Assembly: GCF_009649845.1 (NCBI RefSeq)
Contig: NZ_WJIE01000007.1
Coordinates: 186,001 to 250,000 of the forward strand
Direction of reading: 5' to 3'
From: Polyangium spumosum
Lineage (GTDB): Bacteria > Myxococcota_A > Polyangia > Polyangiales > Polyangiaceae
DNA: 64,000 bases
In this document: positions 1-8,364 of the stretch, piece by piece
Position numbering within the stretch: the stretch's first letter is position 1
How the letters are laid out: every line of letters begins with the position of its first letter
Made by a program: the position numbers and the translations under genes
Notes under the pieces: generated by a model
What the model was told of the DNA's origin: nothing
The model's input: only the letters and a program-made list of their open reading frames with translations
The model's database searches: none

Positions 1-171
1 GGCCCCGAGGGTGCTCTCGCCGCCGCCCGCGCCGCCTTCGCCTTCGCCTTCGCCCTCTCCCTCTGCCTCGGTCTGGCCGCGCGTGACATCAAACGACGGC
101 CGCGCGCACGCCGTGGCGACGACGCACACGGACGCGGCGAGAATGCGCCCCCAATTCATCCATTCCCTCAT
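1..171 (-). CDS. Partial lipoprotein, N-terminus only (runs off left edge)
   Basis: Only the first 57 codons lie in the window; the gene continues past position 1. The ATG at 171 has a GGAGGG ribosome binding site about 7 bases upstream. The N-terminus is a classic lipoprotein signal: a short charged segment, a hydrophobic core and the lipobox VATAC, with the acylated Cys near residue 22. After it comes a Glu-Gly repeat (EGEGEGEGEG) and then a Gly-rich linker, as in many myxobacterial surface lipoproteins. The protein is probably anchored in the outer membrane and exposed. The functional domain is not visible, so no function can be given. Confidence 0.72.
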   Translation of the reverse strand, partial: MREWMNWGRILAASVCVVATACARPSFDVTRGQTEAEGEGEGEGEGGAGGGESTLGA

Positions 172-575
172 CGTGGACCCTCCAAAGCGCCGCGGGGAGG
201 CCGGAGTCCTCGCCCGCGCGGCGCGACGACGCACCCTTGTCCGGAACGGCGCGCGTAGCCGCGACGCACCAGTTTTTCCAAATTGCACGTTGGTGATCGC
301 AATCAGACGTCGCCCGATTGCGATCCAGACCCCGTAAGGCCATCATTTCGGCCAATGCCGCTGGTTCGATGCCCTCGTCGAAACCCATCTTCCATTCGTG
401 GGTGCTTGCCGCGCACGTCCGTGCCGTATACATCGATCTCGCTCCGTCGTCGCCTCCCGAGCGCCTCGCGCCCTCTGAACTTCGCGGCCTCCGGAAGCGC
501 AAATCACCCCGATCGGTAATGGACACGAGGCACCGAGCGGATGGTCGTCATTCTCCAGATTCGCCAGGAGTAAAC
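172..575. other. 404-bp divergent intergenic region
   Basis: This gap separates the leftward partial lipoprotein from the rightward VWA lipoprotein, so it must hold both promoters. I see no convincing gene in it. Its main feature is a perfect 10-bp inverted repeat at 295-325, annotated separately. It contains AT-richer patches around 270-305 but no consensus promoter pair that I would defend. Confidence 0.5.
295..325. promoter_or_regulatory. Perfect 10-bp inverted repeat, possible operator
   Basis: GATCGCAATC at 295-304 is exactly repeated in inverted form as GATTGCGATC at 316-325, with an 11-base spacer. The arm-to-arm distance is 21 bases, two helical turns, which suits a dimeric DNA-binding protein. 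There is no T-tract, and the site lies between divergent genes, so an operator is more likely than a terminator. This is inference from symmetry only. Confidence 0.4.
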
Positions 576-1793
576 ATGTTTTTCCGCGCATCCCGCATCA
601 CGAGCACCACGCAGGTCGGACATCCGGGGCAGAGGGCCACCTCCGGCTTCCTCGGCCCCAGGACCCTCTGCGCCCTCGCGGCGCTCTGCGTCTCCTCGCT
701 CGGCCTCGCGTGCAGCGCCTCCGGCGACCGTGATGGCCGGGCTTTCGGCAACGTGGAAGAGACGAGCGGCGCGGGGGACGGCGGAGGAGGTTCGAATCAA
801 GGCGGCGCCCCCGGCACGGGCGGCGACATGTTCGATTTCGACGGCGGCATGCTGGGCACCGGCGGAGGCGGCGGCGAGGAGGCCTGCGCCCAGACCGGCG
901 GGAAAGCCGAGCCCGTCGAGCTCGATCTCATCATCCTGCTCGATCGTTCGGGCAGCATGTACGGCCAGAACTGGAACGGCGCGACCGCCGCGCTGAAGCA
1001 ATTCGTCGAGGATCCGGCCTCGGCGGGGATCAACGTGGGTATCCTCTATTTCCCCATCGATACCCCGCCGGACGGGCTCGTTTGTAACTTCAAACATTAC
1101 GACGACCTCTCCGTCCCGATCGGGGCCTTGCCCGCGAACACGAACGCCCTCGTGCAGTCCATCGACGCCGAGAGCCCGAACGGCGGCTCGACGCCCATGT
1201 ACGGCGCCCTCGAAGGCGCGCTCTTCGCCGCGACCGCCTACAAGGACGCGAACCCGAACCACAAGGTCATCCTGGTCTTCGCCAGCGACGGCGATCCCAA
1301 TAGCTGCCCCGGCAACCAGAACGACATCCCGAGCATCGCCGGCCTCGCGAAGAGCGCCCTCGACTACAACGGCGTCGAGACGTACGTCGTCGCCATCAAT
1401 GGCGCGAGCGTCCTCAACCTCGATCAGATCGCCGCCGCGGGCGGGACCCAGAAGTCATTCGACGTGACCGGCAACATCTCGCAGTTCGCGCAGAAGATGA
1501 ACGAGATCCGCTCGAAGGCCCTCGCCTGCGAGTTCCTCGTCCCCGAGCCCCAGGGCGGCCAGCCGCTCGAGCTCGACAAGGCCACCGTCAAGCACACGAG
1601 CGGCCAGGGTATCGCGAAGGAGATCCCGCAGGCCCAGGGCGCCGCCGACTGCGGCGTGGGCCCTGGCTGGTATTACGACGACCCGAAGGACCCGAAGAAG
1701 ATCATCCTCTGCCCCGGCTCGTGCCAGGTCGTCCAGAGCGATCCGGACGCGAAGCTCGACGTCTTCTTCGGGTGCAAGCCCGACATTCACTGA
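576..1793 (+). CDS. VWA-domain lipoprotein
   Basis: The protein is 405 residues. The ATG at 576 follows AGGAG with a 5-base spacer, which decides the start. The N-terminus has an unusually long leader ending in lipobox LGLAC (Cys46), then a low-complexity Gly/Asp linker to about residue 110, then a von Willebrand factor A domain. The metal-ion-dependent adhesion site is visible as DRSGS at residues 123-127, followed by later SDGDP and GGSTPMYGAL motifs. The region after the VWA domain is Cys-containing and ends in PGSC and FGCKP. Such proteins are lipid-anchored, probably on the outer surface, and may bind protein partners through a divalent metal. The partner is unknown. Its stop lies one base from that of the converging TPR lipoprotein gene. 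Confidence 0.87.
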   Translation: MFFRASRITSTTQVGHPGQRATSGFLGPRTLCALAALCVSSLGLACSASGDRDGRAFGNVEETSGAGDGGGGSNQGGAPGTGGDMFDFDGGMLGTGGGGGEEACAQTGGKAEPVELDLIILLDRSGSMYGQNWNGATAALKQFVEDPASAGINVGILYFPIDTPPDGLVCNFKHYDDLSVPIGALPANTNALVQSIDAESPNGGSTPMYGALEGALFAATAYKDANPNHKVILVFASDGDPNSCPGNQNDIPSIAGLAKSALDYNGVETYVVAINGASVLNLDQIAAAGGTQKSFDVTGNISQFAQKMNEIRSKALACEFLVPEPQGGQPLELDKATVKHTSGQGIAKEIPQAQGAADCGVGPGWYYDDPKDPKKIILCPGSCQVVQSDPDAKLDVFFGCKPDIH

Positions 1794-1794
1794 G

Positions 1795-2952
1795 CTACGG
1801 CTTCTTCTTCAACGCCTCCAGGGCCTCGCGCAGCTCCTCCTCGGTGAACGGGAGCCGCGCGAGCGCCGCCTTCTCGTCGGCGAGCGCGAGCTCGAGCGCG
1901 CGCTCGGCCTCGCGCGCCCGACCGATCCAGGCCGACGCTTCCCCCGTCCGATCCCCGAGCCGCGCCGTCCCCTTCATCATGTCGAGCCCCTTCTCGAGGA
2001 GCACGCGGTACCGCAGCCGCATCGCCCCCTCGAAGAGCTGCTTCTCGCGAAGCGTGTCCGCCGCCGCGGGCGGAGGCACCCGCATCACGTCGCGGTGGAG
2101 CTCCTGGTAGAGCTGCCCCACGCGGTAACCCGCCATCGCCGACCAGTGGGCGTCGAGGCTGCGCATCGCCTCGGTGTACGCCCCCTGCGCGTCGAGCAGG
2201 CCCTGGCAACGCTTCTCGAGCGTCTCGGCGAAGTTCGGCGGCACGGGCACGAACGTGATCGCCTCGCTGCGCTTGCGCCGCACCTCGCCCACCGCGAACC
2301 AGAGCTGCGCGAGCTCGATCGGAGGCTTGCCCGACACGCCGAGCCGCTCGCGCTCCACGAGGTCCCGCGCCACCGAGACCTCACGCGCCGCCTCGTCCAC
2401 GAGGTCCTGCTCGACGAGGCCGAGCGCCCGCGCCCCGCGCGCCTCGATCTGCTCGAGCACCACGAGGTCCTTCCGCGCGAGGAGCTTGTCCGCCACCACG
2501 ACGAGCTCGCTCCAGCGCTCGAGGTACGCGAGGACGCGACCGAGACGAAAGAGCGCGCTGCGCTCGAGCGCGTGGCCGGGGAAGCGACGCAGGAGCTCGC
2601 GATGCCGCGCGGCCGCAGTCTCGCGCTCCCCGAGCGCCTCGTAACCGACGGCCGCGTTGTAGAGGCTCGCGGCCCCGATCTCACCGTCCGGCGCGAACCG
2701 CTCGAGCTTGTCGAAGACCTCGGCGGCCTCGTGGTGTTTTCCGGCGAGGAGCAGCGCCTTCGCCCGCTCGAACTCCGCGACGAGCTCGGCTTCGCTGTAG
2801 GGCGAGACCACGACGGGCGAGACCTCGACCACGGGTCCGACCGCTGCCTTCGGCGCCGGGCGCTTCGCCTCGGGGCGAGGGCCGGACGAACCACAACCGG
2901 CGAGCAGGCCGACGAAAAGGAGCACGAGGACCGTACGGGGAGAATCCATCAT
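1795..2952 (-). CDS. TPR-like lipoprotein
   Basis: The protein is 385 residues. It starts at tandem ATG codons (2952 and 2949). The signal peptide is hydrophobic and ends in lipobox LAGC (Cys20), followed by a Pro/Ala/Lys linker. Residues from about 60 onward are helical and tetratricopeptide-like, with repeats such as LLLAGKHHEAAEVF and YNAAVGYEALGE. The C-terminal half is charged and predicted to be helical. This fits a periplasmic or outer-membrane scaffold lipoprotein. It converges on the VWA lipoprotein gene with a 1-base gap. Many myxobacterial envelope complexes contain such proteins, but nothing here identifies a particular one. Confidence 0.82.
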   Translation of the reverse strand: MMDSPRTVLVLLFVGLLAGCGSSGPRPEAKRPAPKAAVGPVVEVSPVVVSPYSEAELVAEFERAKALLLAGKHHEAAEVFDKLERFAPDGEIGAASLYNAAVGYEALGERETAAARHRELLRRFPGHALERSALFRLGRVLAYLERWSELVVVADKLLARKDLVVLEQIEARGARALGLVEQDLVDEAAREVSVARDLVERERLGVSGKPPIELAQLWFAVGEVRRKRSEAITFVPVPPNFAETLEKRCQGLLDAQGAYTEAMRSLDAHWSAMAGYRVGQLYQELHRDVMRVPPPAAADTLREKQLFEGAMRLRYRVLLEKGLDMMKGTARLGDRTGEASAWIGRAREAERALELALADEKAALARLPFTEEELREALEALKKKP

Positions 2953-3165
2953 AGGACGGCCGGGGGCATCGCGGACGAACTCGGCCCTGCGGAACGGCGG
3001 GCGAAGAAGCACATGAGCCGCGCGGAAAGGGGATCCGAGGCCCCTTGTCCTAGGGTACCTTGAAACCATCGCGTGCGGCTCCCCGACCTCGGGGGGCGGC
3101 TCGATGATGGACCAGCAAGCGGGGCTCCTCGAGATCAGGACGGGAGCCCTCACCTGGAGGTGGGC

Positions 3166-3372
3166 ATGATGAAGCGGGAGTACGGGACCGATTCCGATGC
3201 CGAGCGGCTGAACCATGCAGAGATGCGCCATCGGGAGCTCGACGCGCGTCTCGCCGAGCTCGGGCGACACGCGTACCTGACGCCCTCCGAGCAGCTCGAG
3301 ATGGCCGAGCTGAAGAAACAAAAGCTCAAAGCGAAGGACGAGATTCACGCCCTCCGCCGGGGAGCGTCCTGA
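3166..3372 (+). CDS. YdcH/DUF465-like small protein
   Basis: This is a 68-residue charged helical protein. The ATG at 3166 has GGAGG at 3156-3160, five bases upstream. The body matches the YdcH (DUF465) pattern: an N-terminal helix with HRELDARLAEL, a turn with LTPSEQLEMAELKKQKL, and a second helix of Lys-rich residues. YdcH proteins are short antiparallel helical hairpins of unknown role. It is followed by a strong hairpin terminator at 3416-3459. Confidence 0.75.
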   Translation: MMKREYGTDSDAERLNHAEMRHRELDARLAELGRHAYLTPSEQLEMAELKKQKLKAKDEIHALRRGAS

Positions 3373-3415
3373 CCCGAGGACGACCGGCCGCGGGGCGATC
3401 GCCCTTCGAACGAAC

Positions 3416-3459
3416 GAGAGCGCCGATCGGCGAGGCCGATGCGGCGCTCTCGGCGTTTT
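3416..3459. terminator. Bidirectional hairpin terminator
   Basis: A long stem-loop has arms GAGAGCGCCG (3416-3425) and CGGCGCTCTC (3442-3451), extended inward by ATCGGC pairing with GCCGAT with one bulged base. A TTTT run follows at 3456-3459. It sits between the converging YdcH-like gene and the Ala/Pro-rich lipoprotein gene, as expected for a shared terminator. Confidence 0.7.
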
Positions 3460-3466
3460 ACGAGCC

Positions 3467-4129
3467 CTACTTCGGCGACGCGGCAGGCGCGGGCGCGGCA
3501 GGCGCGGGCGCCGCAGGCCCGGGAGCCGCGGGAGCCGCAGGCCCGGGAGCCGCGGGCGCCGCAGGCCCGGGCGTCGCGGGAGCCGCGGGCGTCGGAGCGG
3601 CGGGCGGGGTCGCGCTGGGATCGTCCTTCTTCTCGACGCCCTCTTCGCCCTTCTTCTCGTCCTTCTTGTCGGAAGGCGCCGCGTCCTCGACGCTCTCGAT
3701 GCCGCCGTACACGTCCTTGTTGAGATCAGTCAGCGCGTCTTCGAGCCGCTTCTTCTCGTCGCCCGTGAGCCCGCCGGGCGTGTTCTTCTCGATGGCGGCG
3801 GCGACGGCGAGCCAGTGGCGCGCGTTGTCACGGAAGTTGCGGCGCGGATCGGCCACGCCGCCCGGCACGCTGGCCGCGAGCGCGAGCCCCGCGAGCCGGT
3901 AGTCGGTCATGCCGCGGAGGTAGGCGTACTTCGCTTGCTCGGCGTCCGAGAGCGAGTCGATGTCGGGCTCGAGCACGCGGAAGAGCGCGAGCGCCTTCTC
4001 GTACTGGTTCTCCTCGTAGTGCTTCTGCGCCCGCTCGAGGTCCTGACGGTACGTGGCGCAGCCGAACAGCACGCTGCCGCCGAGCGCCAGCGCAGTCGCG
4101 ATCGAGACGAGCGAGGAAAACCTACGCAT
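3467..4129 (-). CDS. TPR lipoprotein with Ala/Pro-rich tail
   Basis: The protein is 220 residues starting at ATG 4129. The signal peptide ends in lipobox LFGC (Cys24). Residues 28-130 are helical, with a TPR-like unit (HYEENQYEKALALFRVLEP) and a second helical pair. A Lys/Glu-rich segment follows, and the last 60 residues are Ala-Pro-Gly repeats that would be extended and flexible, a common way for lipoproteins to span the peptidoglycan. It lies 32 bases downstream of the metallophosphoesterase gene on the same strand and may be cotranscribed with it. Confidence 0.8.
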   Translation of the reverse strand: MRRFSSLVSIATALALGGSVLFGCATYRQDLERAQKHYEENQYEKALALFRVLEPDIDSLSDAEQAKYAYLRGMTDYRLAGLALAASVPGGVADPRRNFRDNARHWLAVAAAIEKNTPGGLTGDEKKRLEDALTDLNKDVYGGIESVEDAAPSDKKDEKKGEEGVEKKDDPSATPPAAPTPAAPATPGPAAPAAPGPAAPAAPGPAAPAPAAPAPAASPK

Positions 4130-4161
4130 GGCGGGACGATATCCCCGGGCTCGCCCGGTGA

Positions 4162-5514
4162 TCAAGTGTCTCCCGCGGACGAAACGCGGCGCCTCGCCCC
4201 GAGGGCCCCGAGCGCGGCGAGGGCGACGAGCGCCGCGACCCCGCCCCCGTCGCCGGCCGAGCTGCCCGGGGCAGCGCAGGCGCACGTGGTGCTCGCTTGT
4301 TGCGGCGGCGGCGTGGCCGTCGCGCCGGGCTTCTTGTCGGCGGATGTGCAGGACCAGCGCTCGGCCCCCCGGTAGCTGCATGGCTCGATCACGGTCCCGC
4401 TCGCGCGGCGGGCGAGGATCTTCACCTCGGGGCCGTCGATCGCGACCTCGAGGAAGTGGTGCACCGACTCGAAGAGCTGCGTCTCCGGGCCGCGGCGCTT
4501 CTGCTGGTAGAGCGGCGCGCCCGCGCCCCCCGACACGACGTACTTGAGCCCCTGCCCTTCGCCGCGCTCGTAGGCGTGATCGTGCCCCGACACGACGAGC
4601 TCGACCTTGTTGTCGCGCAGCATCGGGACGATGCCTTGTGACGCGAGGCGCGTGTTGCCTCCGTGAGGCCCGCTCGAGAACGGCCCGTGGTGCAACACGG
4701 CGATGCGGTGCTCGAGGCCCGGCTCGTCGAGCGCGCTCGCGAGCTCGGCCCGGAGCCACTCCTTCTCGTCGCCGGTCCACGTATCCATCGCGTTCAGCAG
4801 GAAGAACCGCGTGTTCGACCAGCGAAACGAGCCGTAGAGGTGCGGCCGCTCCCGCCCATCGGCCTCCGTCGGCGCGAAGTAGCGGAGGAAGTTCACCTGC
4901 CCCGTGGGGTCGGGCGCCGTCAGCTCGTGGTTGCCGACGGCGACGAACACGCTGCGGCTCGCGAGCAGGTCGCCTTCGATCTGGAAGAACTCCTGCCACT
5001 GCGCCTCGTTGTCGCCGTCCTGGACCATGTCGCCCGTGTGCACGAGGAAGTCGGCCGGCGCTCGCTCGATGGCGCGGATCACGGCCGCGTGCGAGGCCGC
5101 GTCCGAGCGGCTGTCGCCGTACACCACGAACTTGAAGGGGCGATTGTCGGCGGGCGCCGTGGTGAACTCCACGGGCTTGCTCTCGGCGTCGCCGATCTTC
5201 ACGCGGTAGGCGTAGGTGGTCGCGGGCGCGAGGCCCTCGACGCGGATCGCGTGGAAGCGCTTCTGCGTCTCCGAGGCCTTGGAAGCCTGGAAGCCCGAAG
5301 GCCCGGTCACGAGGACCGTCGCCGGCTCCGGCGTCGCGATCTCCAGCTTGATCGTGACGGCCGTCTGGCCGAGCGCTTGCAGGTACGGCCCCTTGCGGAT
5401 CGAGGCCGCCTCGGCGGAGCCCGCGATCACGAGCGAGGAGGCCGCGATGGCGAGCGCGAACCGGATCAAAAACGAGGGGGGCACGACGCTGCCTAGCATG
5501 GATCTTGCGCTCAT
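4162..5514 (-). CDS. Secreted purple-acid-phosphatase-like metallophosphoesterase with MYXO-CTERM tail
   Basis: The protein is 450 residues. A signal peptide ends near AEAA (residue 37). A fibronectin-like N-terminal domain (about 40-122) precedes a calcineurin-type metallophosphoesterase domain. Metal-ligand motifs are GDSR (133-136), GDMVQDGD (161-168), GNHE (194-197), HH (275-276) and GHDH (310-313), so the site looks complete. The C-terminus has CACAAPG, a hydrophobic helix rich in Ala/Leu/Gly, and ARRR, the MYXO-CTERM sorting layout used for surface retention in Myxococcota. The enzyme probably hydrolyses phosphoesters outside the cell. An alternative start is ATG at 5499. Substrate is unknown. 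Confidence 0.9.
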   Translation of the reverse strand: MSARSMLGSVVPPSFLIRFALAIAASSLVIAGSAEAASIRKGPYLQALGQTAVTIKLEIATPEPATVLVTGPSGFQASKASETQKRFHAIRVEGLAPATTYAYRVKIGDAESKPVEFTTAPADNRPFKFVVYGDSRSDAASHAAVIRAIERAPADFLVHTGDMVQDGDNEAQWQEFFQIEGDLLASRSVFVAVGNHELTAPDPTGQVNFLRYFAPTEADGRERPHLYGSFRWSNTRFFLLNAMDTWTGDEKEWLRAELASALDEPGLEHRIAVLHHGPFSSGPHGGNTRLASQGIVPMLRDNKVELVVSGHDHAYERGEGQGLKYVVSGGAGAPLYQQKRRGPETQLFESVHHFLEVAIDGPEVKILARRASGTVIEPCSYRGAERWSCTSADKKPGATATPPPQQASTTCACAAPGSSAGDGGGVAALVALAALGALGARRRVSSAGDT

Positions 5515-5642
5515 TTCCAGCCGGAGGGCGCGCGACCACGACGGAGGTGTGATGGGGTGCGCGGCTGGAAGAATCCGTCGACACAGGGAACCACCATGTC
5601 ATGATGCTGCGCCGTAGCCTTACGGACAGACGGGATTAGGGG

Positions 5643-7628
5643 ATGGTGCAGCGCGCGGGCGGAGAGCCACAGGACGACGCGGGGATCAACCTGGCCGCGT
5701 TCCCTGAAGAGAACCTGCCGCGCCAGTTCGGCAAGTACACGCTCCTGCGTCGGCTCGCGGCCGGCGGGATGGCGGAGATCTTCCTCGCCTTGCACCGCTC
5801 GGTGGCGGGCTTCGAGAAGCTCATCGTCATCAAGCGCATCCTGCCCTCGATGAACCACGACCAGGCGTTCATCGAGATGCTGCTGCACGAGGCGCGTGTC
5901 GCCGCGACGATGTCGCATCCGAACATCGTGCAGACCTTCGACGTCGGTCAGGTCGACGGGACGTACTTCATCGCCATGGAGCACATCCACGGCGAGGACA
6001 TCCGCTCCATCGTCCGCGCGATGCGCAAGAAGGGCCTGACCGAGTTCCCGCTCGAGCACGCCGTCGCGATCGGCCTCGGCACCTGCGCGGGCCTCGCCTA
6101 CGCGCACGAGAAGCGTGACCTCGAGGGCAACCTCCTGCACATCGTGCACCGCGACATCTCGCCGCAGAACATCGTCTGCACGTTCTCGGGCGACGTGAAG
6201 ATCGTCGACTTCGGCGTGGCCAAGTCGAGCTCGCAGGTCGGTGAAGACACGAAGGACGGCCAGCTCAAGGGCAAAGTCCCGTACATGTCGCCCGAGCAAG
6301 CGTCGGGCGGCGACGTCGACTGGCGCAGCGACATCTTCGCCGTGGGCGTGCTGCTCTTCGAGCTCACCACGGGCAAGCGGCTCTTCAAGGGCTCGAGCGA
6401 GTTCGAGACGCTGAAGCTCATCTGCGAGAAGGACTATCCGCGCCCGAGCCAGGTCAAGCCCGGCTACCCGCCCGCGCTCGAGCGCATCGTGATGAAGTCG
6501 CTCGAGAAGAAGCGCGAGGAGCGCTACCAGAGCGCGCGCGAGATGCAGAGCGACCTCGAGGCGTTCGTGCGCGAGGAGCGGATCCCGGTCTCGCAGATCA
6601 GCCTCACGCAGTGGATGCAGTCTCTCTTCCAGGACAAACTGGAGCAGCAGAAGGAGGCGCTGCAGGACGTCAAGCAGCTCGCCGACATCATCGCCATGCA
6701 GCACAGCCCCTCGATGTACGAGGGCACGGTGACGAGCGGCGGGGGGCTCTCGGCGAGCGGCGTGGGCAGCTCGCAGCCAAAACGTTCGAGCGTCGGGCTC
6801 TGGATCGCGCTCGCGACGGTGGTGCTCGTCGGCGTGGGTGGCTTCTTCTACATGCGCAAGCAGGCCGCGGACCGCGAGGCGCAGATGCGCGCCGAGGCCG
6901 AGAAGGCGCAGGCCGTGCGCGAGAAGGAGACGAAGGGCGCGGTCGACATGAAGTGCGGCGGCGACGAGGGCTGCTCGATCTGGATCAACGGCGAGCTGCA
7001 GAAGCAGGTGACGCCGGCGAAGCTCGAGGGGCTGCCGCTCGACAGCGAGATCAAGCTGAAGCTGACGAAGGAGGGCTTCGAGGCGCACAGCGAGTCGATC
7101 ACGCTGTCCGAAAAGGAGCCCACGCGCGCCGTGCACGTCGAGATGAAGACCGGCTCGGTCACGGTGGTCTTGAAGGTCGATCCCCCCGCGACGGTGTGGC
7201 TCGACAACAAGCCGCTGAAGGGCGTGGTCGACAAGATCGAGGGCCTCTCGGCGGGCGAGGAGCACAAGGTCGTGCTGCAGCTCTCGGGGTACGTGCCGAA
7301 GACGATCTCGTTCACCGCCGAGAAGGGCGAGACGAAGGTCATCCAGGAGCGGCTCGTGAAGGCCGACCCGACCGCGGCGGCGGCGGCGAACACGGGCAGC
7401 CCGAGCCCCGGCGGCGGCGGCAGCGGCAAGGTGCGCGTCACGTCGAAGGGCGGCTTCTGCAACGTGACGATCAACGGCGTCGGTTACGGGTCCACGCCGG
7501 TCGAGGCGCAGGTCAACGCGGGCACGGCGCGCGTGAACTGCAAGCCCGACGGCGGCGGTCCCTCGCAGTTCCAGGCCGTCCAGGTGAAGGCCGGCGAGGT
7601 CGCGCGCGCGGCGTTCAAGTTGAACTAG
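5643..7628 (+). CDS. Transmembrane Ser/Thr protein kinase with PEGA repeats
   Basis: The protein is 661 residues. The kinase domain spans about 31-312, with a Gly loop (LAAGGMAEIFLA), Lys64 in VIKRI, HRDISPQN (169-176), DFG (189-191) and SPEQA as the activation-loop end. All catalytic residues are present. A transmembrane helix is at about 384-404. Outside it are a charged coiled segment and two or three PEGA-like beta repeats (about 435-500, 505-575 and 605-660), each carrying a Trp/Asn-Gly or Asn-Gly turn. This is the typical myxobacterial membrane kinase layout: cytoplasmic kinase and periplasmic sensor or ligand-binding repeats. It converges on trmB across a perfect hairpin. Confidence 0.93.
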   Translation: MVQRAGGEPQDDAGINLAAFPEENLPRQFGKYTLLRRLAAGGMAEIFLALHRSVAGFEKLIVIKRILPSMNHDQAFIEMLLHEARVAATMSHPNIVQTFDVGQVDGTYFIAMEHIHGEDIRSIVRAMRKKGLTEFPLEHAVAIGLGTCAGLAYAHEKRDLEGNLLHIVHRDISPQNIVCTFSGDVKIVDFGVAKSSSQVGEDTKDGQLKGKVPYMSPEQASGGDVDWRSDIFAVGVLLFELTTGKRLFKGSSEFETLKLICEKDYPRPSQVKPGYPPALERIVMKSLEKKREERYQSAREMQSDLEAFVREERIPVSQISLTQWMQSLFQDKLEQQKEALQDVKQLADIIAMQHSPSMYEGTVTSGGGLSASGVGSSQPKRSSVGLWIALATVVLVGVGGFFYMRKQAADREAQMRAEAEKAQAVREKETKGAVDMKCGGDEGCSIWINGELQKQVTPAKLEGLPLDSEIKLKLTKEGFEAHSESITLSEKEPTRAVHVEMKTGSVTVVLKVDPPATVWLDNKPLKGVVDKIEGLSAGEEHKVVLQLSGYVPKTISFTAEKGETKVIQERLVKADPTAAAAANTGSPSPGGGGSGKVRVTSKGGFCNVTINGVGYGSTPVEAQVNAGTARVNCKPDGGGPSQFQAVQVKAGEVARAAFKLN

Positions 7629-7634
7629 TCGCGG

Positions 7635-7662
7635 TCGAGACGCGCCGAGACGCGTCTCGACG
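7635..7662. terminator. Hairpin between convergent kinase and trmB
   Basis: A perfect 11-bp stem, GTCGAGACGCG (7635-7645) pairing with CGCGTCTCGAC (7652-7662), encloses a 6-base loop. It fills the 37-base gap between the two converging stop codons. There is no U-tract, so if it terminates transcription it does so by another route, or it blocks read-through on either strand. Confidence 0.45.
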
Positions 7663-7665
7663 AAC

Positions 7666-8304
7666 TCAACGCGGCCGGCGTCGATACCGCAGCCGCGTCA
7701 CGGGCAACCCGTCCGCGATCGCGTGATGCTCGCGCGGGCTCCTCGCGCCGTACGGGTTCTCGGCCATCCGCGCCGAACCCGGCTCGTCTCCGCTCGGCTC
7801 GAAGGCCTCGTGCGCGCCGATCTGCGCCTCGTACATCTCCGCCCGCTCCGCCACGTCCGTCTGCACGTAGAACGCGCCGCCGTCACGCAAGAGCCGCGCG
7901 ATCGAGTCGAGCAGGCCCGGCCCCATGACGAGGCGCTTCGCGTGCTTCTTTTTCCACCAGGGATCGGGGAAATGCATGAAGAACGTGTCGATCGAGGCGT
8001 CCGGACCGAGCCGGGAGAGCGCCTCGCGCGCGTCCGCGTTGAGCACGCGCGCCCGCGCGCCGAGGCCCTGCTTCTTCAGACGCTCGTCCACGATCGACGA
8101 CCACTTCAGCCGGATCTCCAGGCCGAGGAGCCGGCGATCCGGCGCGGCCGCGGCGCGCTCGAACAGGAAGCCGCCGCGGCCCGGGCCGATCTCGATCTCG
8201 ACAGGAGAATCCCCCGGCAAGATCGAGGCGATGTCGACCGGACCCTCGTCGGGGAAGCGAGCAGCGTGAGCGTAGGGATGGTTGGGGCGCGGCCGGAACA
8301 CCAT
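7666..8304 (-). CDS. trmB: tRNA (guanine-N7-)-methyltransferase
   Basis: The protein is 212 residues, the usual TrmB size. It methylates N7 of G46 in the tRNA variable loop using S-adenosylmethionine. The SAM motif I EIGPGRG is at 38-44. The diagnostic TrmB segment HFPDPWWKKKHAKRL is at 111-125, with the conserved HFPDPW core. The ATG at 8304 matches the family's short N-terminal leader. The gene is divergent from the large membrane protein gene with a 60-base gap. Confidence 0.93.
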   Translation of the reverse strand: MVFRPRPNHPYAHAARFPDEGPVDIASILPGDSPVEIEIGPGRGGFLFERAAAAPDRRLLGLEIRLKWSSIVDERLKKQGLGARARVLNADAREALSRLGPDASIDTFFMHFPDPWWKKKHAKRLVMGPGLLDSIARLLRDGGAFYVQTDVAERAEMYEAQIGAHEAFEPSGDEPGSARMAENPYGARSPREHHAIADGLPVTRLRYRRRPR

Positions 8305-8364
8305 GACGGGCGCAAACAAGCACACACGCGGCCGGATGGGTAGCGGGCCTGTGGTTCGGCCGGT

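Noticed and set aside
5511-7265. Long minus-strand open frame opposite the PEGA kinase
   Set aside because: It has no motif, is rich in Arg/Asp/His as antisense frames in GC-rich DNA are, and lies wholly over a gene with clear kinase motifs.
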